Notes under the pieces: generated by a model
Told to the model about the DNA's origin: nothing
Database searches by the model: none
Seen by the model: only the letters and a program-made list of their open reading frames with translations
Position numbers and translations under genes: made by a program
Part shown: piece after piece, positions 1 through 5,700 of the stretch
How the letters are laid out: every line of letters begins with the position of its first letter
Numbering within the stretch: position 1 is the stretch's first letter
Origin: an uncultured Flammeovirgaceae bacterium
Lineage (GTDB): Bacteria > Bacteroidota > Bacteroidia > Cytophagales > Cyclobacteriaceae
DNA length: 5,803 nucleotides
Assembly: GCA_946886805.1 (NCBI GenBank)
Contig: CAMPJM010000281.1
Coordinates: forward strand, 1-5,803
Direction of reading: 5' to 3'

Positions 1-55
1 GGTTAAATAAAATCCTAATTTTCAATGATTTTTAGTTGTTAAATTTAATTTCATA

Positions 56-71
56 CAACGAGTTATCGTTG
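56..71. repeat. Perfect inverted repeat upstream of the glycosyltransferase gene
   Basis: CAACGA (56-61) and TCGTTG (66-71) are perfect reverse complements around a 4-nt GTTA loop. The repeat lies about 145 bp before the glycosyltransferase start and about 90 bp before the possible promoter. No T-run follows on the plus strand (the next bases are ATAAAATTT), so an intrinsic terminator for an upstream gene is not well supported. An operator or a processed hairpin from an upstream transcript is possible. A second, weaker pairing, GTTGT (35-39) with ACAAC (55-59), would compete with it. The structure is seen; the role is unknown. Confidence 0.35.
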
Positions 72-160
72 ATAAAATTTCTATGTTAACCCAATATAAA
101 GTTTTAAAAATAGTGTCCATTATTTATATACTATAAGTCGGAAAGTTGGATTTCAATCAT

Positions 161-168
161 TAAATTTG
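161..168 (+). promoter_or_regulatory. Candidate Bacteroidota -7 element for the glycosyltransferase/GH57 pair
   Basis: TAAATTTG matches the Bacteroidota housekeeping -7 consensus TAnnTTTG exactly. It would put transcription initiation near 173, leaving a leader of about 40 nt before the ATG at 215. The -33 element is weak: at the usual spacing there is only GTCG (137-140), and the nearest TTG (146-148) is too close. The leader shows no Shine-Dalgarno sequence and is AT-rich just before the ATG, as is usual in this phylum. In an AT-rich spacer the match could be chance, so confidence is moderate to low. Confidence 0.35.
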
Positions 169-214
169 ACTGTTTATTTCCCTGAAAATCTTTACCCTAT
201 ATTAATTGTCTAAA

Positions 215-1597
215 ATGAAAAAAAAAGTTTTAATGCTTGGCTGGGAATTCCCTCCGGTGATTAATGGTGGATTAGGAGTAGCTTGTTTAGGAATAGCTAA
301 ATCACTATCAGAATATGTAGATTTAACCATTATCCTTCCTAAAACAGATCCTGAATTTATCGTTAAAAATGTGGGGTTGATAGGCCTTAACAACATTGAT
401 TTAAAAGCATTACTTCAAAATGAAAAAAACTTTGTCGAGAAGATTTATAAAGGAACAGAAACAACTGTCACTGCCTATGATTCATTTTCAGAAGCAAAGT
501 ATATTAATATAAATTTTGACCCCTATTATAATTTATCCTCTTCGGAAATTACAGACACAGAAATAAAGCATACGGATATTCATACCCAAACCGATCACAC
601 TGAAAAGATTGTTCGGGAAGAGGACAAGAACCTGAAGCAGGAACTGATAATTGAAGAGTTTTTGAATGCATTTCATCACGGAGAATTGTATGGAAAAGAT
701 GTAATTCAAAAGGTGATCCTCTATTCAAGGTATGTTTTGAAAATGGTTTATGAACGGGAATTTGATATTATTTACGCACATGATTGGATGACTTTTTTAG
801 CGGGGATAGAAGTGAAATTCAAAACAGGAAAGCCATTGGCGTTACACGTCCACGCATTGGATTATGATAGGGGAGGGCCAGATAGCCGGGGTTGGATTTA
901 TGACCTTGAGAAATATGCGATGCAGCATGCCGACGTGATTATACCCGTCAGCAAATACACCGGTGATATAATAGAAGGACATTATGGAATAGACAGGTCT
1001 AAGATTTTTCCTGTGCACAATGGAGTGGATGTAGTGGAAACCTACAGGGAAGATAAAGCATTTCCTGAAAAGCTCGTGTTGTTTTTAGGTAGGGTGACAG
1101 GGCAGAAAGGACCGGAGTTTTTTCTTGAAGTAGCATCTAAGGTTTTTGAAAAATACAAAAAAGTGAGGTTTGTGGTTGCAGGAACCGGAGACAGGCTGAA
1201 ACGATTAATTGAGACAGGTGCCTATAGACAAATAGGACATAAATTTCACTTTACAGGGTTTCTTGACAAAGAGAAAGTACACAAATTATTGGCAATGGCT
1301 GATGTGTACTGCATGCCTTCTGTTTCAGAGCCGTTTGGTTTATCTGCCCTGGAAGCAGCACAGTTTGGAATTCCCATGGTTATTTCAAAACAATCAGGTG
1401 CTGCGGAAGTTTTGAATGGTGCGTTAAAAGCAGATTACTGGGATGTTGATTTAATGGCGGCGCATATCACCTCATTGTTAGAAAGTAAAAGGCTTGTAAA
1501 TAAAGTAGTAAAGCAAGGATATAAAGACCTTGAAAGCTTAAGCTGGGACCACTCGGCCGGTAAAATACTTACTGCGTTCAATACAGTAATGAAATAG
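215..1597 (+). CDS. GT-B glycosyltransferase, glycogen/starch synthase-like (GT5/GT4 type)
   Basis: Likely a cytoplasmic enzyme that adds glucose from ADP- or UDP-glucose to growing alpha-1,4-glucan chains. With the ATG at 215 the protein has 460 residues. An in-frame TTG at 206 would add three residues, but ATG directly followed by a lysine run is the better start. The N-terminal Rossmann half opens with VLMLGWEFPP and a glycine loop, NGGLG (17-21), as in starch synthase catalytic domains. AHDW (188-191) and HVHALDYDR (211-219) follow. The C-terminal half has PVSKYT (244-249), HNGVD (268-272), the donor-domain start FLGRVTGQKG (290-299) and the EX7E motif SEPFGLSALE (E372 and E380). Residues about 105-145 form a polar, acidic, low-conservation-looking insertion. 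The lysine of the classical KxGG motif in GT5 synthases is replaced (INGG), so the donor and exact reaction are uncertain. The gene is 38 bp upstream of a GH57 gene on the same strand, which supports a storage-glucan role over cell-wall or exopolysaccharide synthesis. The family is clear; the substrate is inferred. Confidence 0.9.
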   Translation: MKKKVLMLGWEFPPVINGGLGVACLGIAKSLSEYVDLTIILPKTDPEFIVKNVGLIGLNNIDLKALLQNEKNFVEKIYKGTETTVTAYDSFSEAKYININFDPYYNLSSSEITDTEIKHTDIHTQTDHTEKIVREEDKNLKQELIIEEFLNAFHHGELYGKDVIQKVILYSRYVLKMVYEREFDIIYAHDWMTFLAGIEVKFKTGKPLALHVHALDYDRGGPDSRGWIYDLEKYAMQHADVIIPVSKYTGDIIEGHYGIDRSKIFPVHNGVDVVETYREDKAFPEKLVLFLGRVTGQKGPEFFLEVASKVFEKYKKVRFVVAGTGDRLKRLIETGAYRQIGHKFHFTGFLDKEKVHKLLAMADVYCMPSVSEPFGLSALEAAQFGIPMVISKQSGAAEVLNGALKADYWDVDLMAAHITSLLESKRLVNKVVKQGYKDLESLSWDHSAGKILTAFNTVMK

Positions 1598-1635
1598 CAT
1601 TCGTCATTTTTTTAACTATACTTAAACCACGTAAT

Positions 1636-2985
1636 ATGCCCTCAGTATGTATTTATTTTCAGGTACATCAACCAAATAGGTTAAAACAGTATACATTTTT
1701 TGATCTTGGAAAGGATCATTTTTATGAGAATGACCTCTTCAATGCTGAGGTAATAAACAAAGTTGCTGAAAAATGTTATTTGCCCGCCAATAGGATGATG
1801 TTGGATTTGATTCGGAAATTCGATGGGAAGTTCAAAATAGCCTATTCCTTAAGCGGTGTTTTTATTGAGCAATTAGAACACCATCGGCCAGACGTTCTTC
1901 AGTCGTTTATTGATCTTGCAGATACAGGCTGTGTGGAATTTTTAGGGGAAACTTACTATCACTCTTTGAGTTATTTTTATTCAAAAAAAGAATTTAAAAG
2001 GCAGGTTAAGCTTCATAAAAAGTTGATTAAAAAATACTTCGGCCAAAAACCGAAAGTTTTTAGAAACACGGAGCTGACTTATAATAATGAAATGGCCGGG
2101 TATCTTGAGAAGATGGGCTATGAAGGGGTTATTACAGAAGGCGTGGATTGGCATTTGAATGGTAGGTCGCCAAATTCTTTCTATAAGGCTCCTAATGCGG
2201 GGGACATAAAAGTAGTGCTTAGAAACCACAGATTATCAGACGATATAGGCTTTCGGTTTTCCGATAAAAACTGGGCAGAGTACCCAATAAACGCTGAGAA
2301 GTTTTCAAATTGGATTTCTGAAAGTGAGGGAGATGTTGTAAATCTTTTTATGGATTATGAAAGTATAGGGGAGCATCAATGGGAGGATACAGGAATATTT
2401 CATTTTTTCAGAGATCTTCCAGAAAAAATATTGAAGCATAAAGATGTTCAATTTGTAATGCCCACAGAAGCTGTCAGGAAATATAAAAGCCGCTCTATAT
2501 ATGATGTTCATGAGCCGATCAGTTGGGCAGACCAGGAAAGGAACCTCTCCGCCTGGAATGGGAATAACCTTCAAAAGGAAGCCCTTCAAATGGTCTATGG
2601 TCTTGAAAAGTTAGTTAAAACTTCCAGAAATATTGACTTAATTCATATTTGGTCCAAATTACAGACATCAGATCATTTTTATTATATGTCTACTAAATTG
2701 AGTACTGATGGTATGGTCCATAATTATTTTAGTCCGTACAGTTCTCCTTATGATGCTTATATTTATTATATGAATGCACTTTCTGACTTGGAAATAACCC
2801 TAAATACTAGAAATCGAAAGAAAAATTTAGCCGTTTTAGAGAATGGACTTAAGGATAAGGACGTTTTGGCCAATAGCAGTATTACTGAAATAATGCTTAA
2901 GGGAAAAAAAGGAAAAACGAAATACAGTAATGATCCTGTTGAAAAAGAAAAAGTAAAGGCCAAAAAACTGGTTAAGAAAATATAG
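1636..2985 (+). CDS. Glycoside hydrolase family 57 alpha-amylase / 4-alpha-glucanotransferase-like protein
   Basis: Intracellular retaining enzyme acting on alpha-1,4-glucans, either hydrolysing them or transferring chain segments. The 449-residue protein starts with the GH57 signature HQP (11-13) at the end of the first beta strand. Further conserved regions are EFLGETYYHSL (101-111), FRNTELTY (142-149) with predicted nucleophile E146, LFMDYESIGEHQW (237-249) with predicted acid/base D240, and LQTSDHFYYMSTK (342-354). SWADQERNLSAWNGN (296-310) is also typical of this subgroup. About 400 residues form the catalytic module. The tail from 422 to 449 has 12 lysines in 28 residues, is probably disordered and is not part of the GH57 core. 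The ATG at 1636 has no Shine-Dalgarno sequence, and the 38-bp gap after the glycosyltransferase has a T7 run but no hairpin, so read-through is expected. The gene ends with tandem stops TAG TAG. Family assignment is firm. Amylase versus glucanotransferase cannot be decided from sequence; a GH57 branching enzyme is less likely given the length and the glgB nearby. Confidence 0.94.
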   Translation: MPSVCIYFQVHQPNRLKQYTFFDLGKDHFYENDLFNAEVINKVAEKCYLPANRMMLDLIRKFDGKFKIAYSLSGVFIEQLEHHRPDVLQSFIDLADTGCVEFLGETYYHSLSYFYSKKEFKRQVKLHKKLIKKYFGQKPKVFRNTELTYNNEMAGYLEKMGYEGVITEGVDWHLNGRSPNSFYKAPNAGDIKVVLRNHRLSDDIGFRFSDKNWAEYPINAEKFSNWISESEGDVVNLFMDYESIGEHQWEDTGIFHFFRDLPEKILKHKDVQFVMPTEAVRKYKSRSIYDVHEPISWADQERNLSAWNGNNLQKEALQMVYGLEKLVKTSRNIDLIHIWSKLQTSDHFYYMSTKLSTDGMVHNYFSPYSSPYDAYIYYMNALSDLEITLNTRNRKKNLAVLENGLKDKDVLANSSITEIMLKGKKGKTKYSNDPVEKEKVKAKKLVKKI

Positions 2986-3024
2986 TAGTTCATTTTAAGA
3001 TTTACTTTTTAAAGAGGTTACTAT

Positions 3025-3056
3025 TGAGGTCGGGGTTACTAATCCCGACCACCGGT
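3025..3056. repeat. 32-nt palindromic REP-like element, copy 1
   Basis: GGTCGGGGTT (3028-3037) pairs with AATCCCGACC (3041-3050) across an ACT loop, giving a 10-bp stem with one G-T wobble. The element, including flanking TGA and ASCGGT, matches copy 2 at 3251-3282 with three mismatches over 32 nt. It starts 40 bp after the GH57 stop codon. No T-run follows, so it is not a textbook intrinsic terminator, though it could protect the 3' end of the GH57 mRNA or stall polymerase. It resembles REP-type elements. Confidence 0.75.
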
Positions 3057-3104
3057 TAAGTTACTCCTCAGAAATTTGTTTGGTCCACAATCATCCAAAA
3101 TTTA

Positions 3105-3153
3105 CCGTCTAACATTCAACATCTACCATCTCCGGTCTAAAATCTCTCGTCTA
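3105..3153. repeat. Degenerate 7-bp tandem repeat array A, 7 units
   Basis: Seven contiguous heptads fit a loose NNRTCTM pattern with no spacing errors: CCGTCTA, ACATTCA, ACATCTA, CCATCTC, CGGTCTA, AAATCTC, TCGTCTA. The array is followed by TTAC. Array B at 3595-3670 uses the same unit and orientation and also ends in GTCTATTAC, so the two are likely related copies. The array is not in a coding frame and the unit is far too short for CRISPR. Function is unknown. Confidence 0.7.
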
Positions 3154-3165
3154 TTACAACGCTCT

Positions 3166-3184
3166 TTCGGATTTGCAATCCGGA
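3166..3184. repeat. Hairpin with GGATT-TGC-AATCC core
   Basis: CGGATT (3168-3173) pairs with AATCCG (3177-3182) over a TGC loop, extended by a T-G wobble and a T-A pair. It shares its loop-proximal five pairs and 3-nt loop design with the hairpins at 3195-3211 and 3254-3276, while its outer stem differs. It begins 13 bp after heptad array A. It is probably one module of a compound REP/BIME-like cluster. Confidence 0.6.
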
Positions 3185-3194
3185 AGCCTTACCC

Positions 3195-3211
3195 ATGGAT
3201 TTGTAATCCAT
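3195..3211. repeat. Hairpin with GGATT-TGT-AATCC core
   Basis: ATGGATT (3195-3201) and AATCCAT (3205-3211) form a perfect 7-bp stem with loop TGT. The loop is the reverse complement of the ACA loop in the element at 3251-3282, so the two modules can be read as lying in opposite orientation, as in paired REP sequences. The outer pairs (AT/AT) differ from those of its neighbours while pairing is kept. Confidence 0.6.
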
Positions 3212-3219
3212 TTGCGATA

Positions 3220-3243
3220 CATTTAAAAATGCATTAGAAATGC
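3220..3243. repeat. Overlapping AT-rich palindromes
   Basis: Three palindromes share bases: CATTT/AAATG (3220-3224 with 3227-3231), AATGCATT (3228-3235) and GCATT/AATGC (3231-3235 with 3239-3243, loop AGA). They could not all form at once. They fill the gap between the GGATT-core hairpins and the second 32-nt element. In AT-rich DNA short palindromes are common, so the weight comes from their position inside the cluster. Confidence 0.4.
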
Positions 3244-3250
3244 TATAATA

Positions 3251-3282
3251 TGAGGTCGGGATTACAAATCCCGACCAGCGGT
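3251..3282. repeat. 32-nt palindromic REP-like element, copy 2
   Basis: GGTCGGGATT (3254-3263) and AATCCCGACC (3267-3276) form a perfect 10-bp stem with loop ACA. Compared with copy 1 (3025-3056), the changes are G to A in the left arm, which restores a perfect stem, T to A in the loop, and C to G in the right flank. The two copies bound a 258-bp block that contains array A and the smaller hairpins. It resembles REP elements mobilised by RAYT (IS200/IS605-like) transposases, but no transposase gene is present in this window. Confidence 0.75.
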
Positions 3283-3315
3283 GAGAATAGATCCGGGAAG
3301 GTGCTTCTATTGAAG

Positions 3316-3329
3316 GATTTACGTAAATC
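3316..3329. repeat. 14-bp perfect palindrome
   Basis: GATTTACGTAAATC is a perfect palindrome without a central gap. It therefore looks more like a site for a dimeric DNA-binding protein than a stable RNA hairpin. It lies in the spacer far from either gene's start, so a role in controlling the visible genes is doubtful. TGAAG (3311-3315) and CTTCA (3336-3340) flank it as a loose outer inverted repeat. Confidence 0.4.
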
Positions 3330-3368
3330 ACTCTACTTCATTTCGGTTTTACTGAAGCTTATATAACC

Positions 3369-3411
3369 AAAAAAACATCCGAAAAAAGCCATTCCCGGAC
3401 CTGTTCCGGGA
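3369..3411 (-). terminator. Candidate terminator for glgB (CCCGG hairpin followed by T-tracts)
   Basis: Read on the minus strand, TCCCGGA (3411-3405) pairs perfectly with TCCGGGA (3399-3393) across a 5-nt loop. A 5-nt spacer, six Ts (3387-3382) and then seven Ts (3375-3369) follow. This is the only GC-rich hairpin plus T-tract arrangement downstream of glgB. It lies about 260 nt past the stop codon, and the spacer is longer than ideal. The hairpin sequence also resembles CCCGGA/TCCGGG palindromes dispersed in many bacterial genomes, so it may be a mobile repeat recruited as a terminator. Confidence 0.4.
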
Positions 3412-3594
3412 TCCCTCTAAATAACAGCCGAGTTTATCCCTTACCGTCTTAAAGATATCTGCTCCCCCAGAAATATTTGCTTGCTTCACTATTCTGCCTT
3501 TATATTTCCACCCAGAGTCTCCTTTTCAATGAACCTGAGTAAAGAAACGCGATCATAAGTATCCGTGTTTCGTATAACCTGCAACCTCTTGCTT

Positions 3595-3670
3595 AGCTCT
3601 ACGATCTAATATCTATAGTCTACAGTCTACAGTCTCCTGTCTAACATCTACCGTCTAAATCTCCAGTCTA
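3595..3670. repeat. Degenerate 7-bp tandem repeat array B, 11 units
   Basis: Eleven units follow the pattern NNRTCTA: AGCTCTA, CGATCTA, ATATCTA, TAGTCTA, CAGTCTA, CAGTCTC, CTGTCTA, ACATCTA, CCGTCTA, AATCTC (one base short) and CAGTCTA. The array ends at 3670, the base next to the glgB stop codon (3671-3673), and its last three bases give a second in-frame stop (TAG). On the minus strand the unit reads TAGACNN. Because seven is not a multiple of three, the array places TAG in every minus-strand frame. Its right half aligns with array A. Confidence 0.75.
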
Positions 3671-5686
3671 TTACTTCTTTTTCAACACAAGTGCTGTTCT
3701 GTTGGTCAGGTAAATGCTTAAAAAATTCTTGCCGTCTATCTCCTGACTAGCATAATCGATTTTTGTGTCAACCCTGCCAAAACCACCAAACTGAGCATCA
3801 TCACTTGACAAGATAGTTTTATAGATACCTTTCTCTGGCAATTGGAATTTATAGTCAAAAATTGAATTATTAGGATGAAAATTAAAGATAAATATAAGGC
3901 CTGCTCTATGGAAGATAATAACATTGTTAGTGCTGTCCATATTTAGCTGATTAATATCCTGAGTTTCTAAAACATTATATTTCTTGACCAATGCTATCAT
4001 GGCTTGATCAAAATTTCCCAAAAACTCATATTTCAATTCCTTATTGTCGACCAGCGACCATTGTCTTTTAGCATATTTATAACTCCAGGAATTTCCTTCT
4101 CTCGGAAAATCAACCCATTCAGGGTGCCCAAATTCATTTCCTATAAAGTTCATGTAGCCTTCGCCTCCAAGCGTAATGGTGAACAGTCTAATGAGTTTAT
4201 GTAAAGCTATTCCTCTGTCGATGATAATATTTTGATCATCTTTTTTCATGTGGTAGTACATCTCCTTATCCATAAGATGAAAAGCAATTGTTTTATCCCC
4301 CACAATAGCCTGGTCATGTGATTCGGCATAGGCGATTGTTTTCTCTTTATATCGCCTGTTGATCATCATATTCCACATTTCAAAAATATTCCATTGCTCA
4401 TCGGATTTTTCTTTCAAGTATTTAATCCAAAAGTCCGGAATTCCCATTCCTAAACGAAAGTCAAATCCAATTCCACCTTCTTCGGGAAGCCTGCATAAAC
4501 CCGGCATACCGCTCATGTCTTCAGCAATAGACAAGCAATTAGGATTGATCGTTTTCATAAGCGTATTCGCCAATTGCAGGTACAGCACCGCATCTTTATC
4601 TACCCCATTGTAAAAGTATTTTTCGTAGTGATCAAATGCGAGATTGCCATGGTGTTCATATAACATAGAGGTGACACCATCAAAGCGAAAACCGTCAAAA
4701 TGAAACTCTTCAAGCCAATACCGAATGTTGGAAAGTAAAAACTGCTTGACTTCTTTCTTACTATAATCAAAGAGCATGGAGTCCCAATCAGGATGCAGCC
4801 CTTTGCCACCATCATGAAAATATTGATATTGGGTGCCATCAAATTGGTTGAGGCTTTCGGCAATATTTTTGACCGTGTGGGAATGAACAATATCCATCAC
4901 CACAGCAATCCCTGATTTATGAGCTTTGTCAATTAAGTTCATCAGGTCTTCGGGAGTACCAAATCTACTTGACGGTGCAAAGAAGTTTGAAACATGGTAT
5001 CCAAAAGATCCATAATAGGGGTGCTCCTGAATCGCCATTAATTGAATCACATTATAACCTGCTTTTTTTATTCTCGGTAATACATGCTTGGTGAATTCAT
5101 TGTAAGAAGTTACCTTTTCTTCTTCTAAAGAGATGCCAATATGCGCTTCATAAATCAAAGGGGCTTTATTGATCTGTTTTAAGTCAAGTTTGGTGTCGGA
5201 CCACTTAAATGTGGTGCGGGGATTCCAAAACTGTCCCACAAAATCATAGCTTTCCTTACTTTGAACAACCCTTTTGATATAAGCCGGGATTCTGTCTAAA
5301 TGTCCATTTTTAGCATGTACGTGAACTTTAATTAAACTTTCATGGACGAGTTTCTTTTTGTGATCTTTATCAGAAAGAAATATCTCCCAAACCCCATCTT
5401 CTTTTCTTTCCAGTGGGTGAGATTCCCTGTTCCAATCATTGAAGTCTCCCGTCAGAAACAATGCATGCGCTTCCGGTGCCCATTCTCTGTAATACCAGCC
5501 TTTTTTATCCGGGTCATAATTAAAGCCCAAAAACTTATGTGCATTAGCAAACGCTAACAAATCGCCATGACTCTTTTTGATTGCTTTTAGCGTTGTCTGG
5601 TAATTTTCTATTCTTTCATAAACAGCCGCCTGAAAAGGCTCTAGCCATAAATCATCATGTACTATGGTGTAAGGTGCTTTGGGCAT
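3671..5686 (-). CDS. glgB: 1,4-alpha-glucan branching enzyme (GH13, eukaryote-like type)
   Basis: Cytoplasmic enzyme that cuts an alpha-1,4-glucan chain and reattaches the piece by an alpha-1,6 bond, creating glycogen branches. The 671-residue protein has an N-terminal CBM48-type module (about 55-140, with WYYREWAPEA and LTGDFNDWNRESHPL), the GH13 barrel (about 175-545) and a C-terminal beta domain (about 570-671). The GH13 regions are complete: DIVHSH (265-270), GFRFDGVTS (332-340) with nucleophile D336, SIAED (386-390) with acid/base E389, and AESHDQ (454-459) with transition-state D458. YEAHIG (179-184) is also typical. The GFRFDGVTSMLYEHHG and YAESHDQAIVGDK stretches resemble animal and fungal branching enzymes more than E. 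coli GlgB. The ATG at 5686 fits because NH2-terminal LWLEPF directly precedes the first helix in relatives. The longer frame starting with TTG at 5788 begins inside the predicted promoter. No Shine-Dalgarno sequence is visible. The stop TAA is followed in frame by TAG. The gene converges on the GH57 gene. Confidence 0.97.
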   Translation of the reverse strand: MPKAPYTIVHDDLWLEPFQAAVYERIENYQTTLKAIKKSHGDLLAFANAHKFLGFNYDPDKKGWYYREWAPEAHALFLTGDFNDWNRESHPLERKEDGVWEIFLSDKDHKKKLVHESLIKVHVHAKNGHLDRIPAYIKRVVQSKESYDFVGQFWNPRTTFKWSDTKLDLKQINKAPLIYEAHIGISLEEEKVTSYNEFTKHVLPRIKKAGYNVIQLMAIQEHPYYGSFGYHVSNFFAPSSRFGTPEDLMNLIDKAHKSGIAVVMDIVHSHTVKNIAESLNQFDGTQYQYFHDGGKGLHPDWDSMLFDYSKKEVKQFLLSNIRYWLEEFHFDGFRFDGVTSMLYEHHGNLAFDHYEKYFYNGVDKDAVLYLQLANTLMKTINPNCLSIAEDMSGMPGLCRLPEEGGIGFDFRLGMGIPDFWIKYLKEKSDEQWNIFEMWNMMINRRYKEKTIAYAESHDQAIVGDKTIAFHLMDKEMYYHMKKDDQNIIIDRGIALHKLIRLFTITLGGEGYMNFIGNEFGHPEWVDFPREGNSWSYKYAKRQWSLVDNKELKYEFLGNFDQAMIALVKKYNVLETQDINQLNMDSTNNVIIFHRAGLIFIFNFHPNNSIFDYKFQLPEKGIYKTILSSDDAQFGGFGRVDTKIDYASQEIDGKNFLSIYLTNRTALVLKKK

Positions 5687-5700
5687 TGTGGTATAAATAA

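Larger units (their letters stand above)
2986..3670. other. Convergent intergenic region packed with repeats, no intact gene
   Basis: This 685-bp spacer lies between two convergently transcribed genes. The open frames across it run through palindromes and carry no recognisable domain, so no gene is called. It holds, in order: a 32-nt palindromic element (3025-3056), a 7-unit heptad array (3105-3153), a run of GGATT/AATCC-core hairpins (3166-3243), a second 32-nt element (3251-3282), a 14-bp palindrome (3316-3329), a CCCGG hairpin with T-tracts on the minus strand (3369-3411), a stretch with two short minus-strand frames (about 3412-3594), and an 11-unit heptad array (3595-3670) that abuts the glgB stop codon. 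Confidence 0.8.

Noticed and set aside
206..214. TTG start for the glycosyltransferase, three codons upstream
   Set aside because: The ATG at 215 is a better start codon and gives the expected short lead into the first beta strand. No ribosome-binding sequence favours the TTG.
1598..1635. Terminator or separate promoter between the glycosyltransferase and GH57 genes
   Set aside because: The T7 run (1607-1613) has no hairpin before it, and the 38-bp gap has no TAnnTTTG motif, so co-transcription is simpler.
1981..2993. Several minus-strand open frames of 75-94 codons opposite the GH57 gene
   Set aside because: They are antisense shadows of a strongly conserved coding region, with no recognisable domains.
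3028..3050. Intrinsic terminator for the GH57 gene
   Set aside because: The 10-bp stem is strong but no T-run follows on the plus strand, and nearly the same element recurs at 3251-3282, so a repeat family is the better reading.
3137..3331. 64-codon minus-strand open frame in the spacer
   Set aside because: It runs through the palindromic repeats, and its composition is explained by them. It has no recognisable domain.
3105..3670. CRISPR array
   Set aside because: The units are 7 bp with no spacers and there are no cas genes. The palindromes are few and irregularly spaced.
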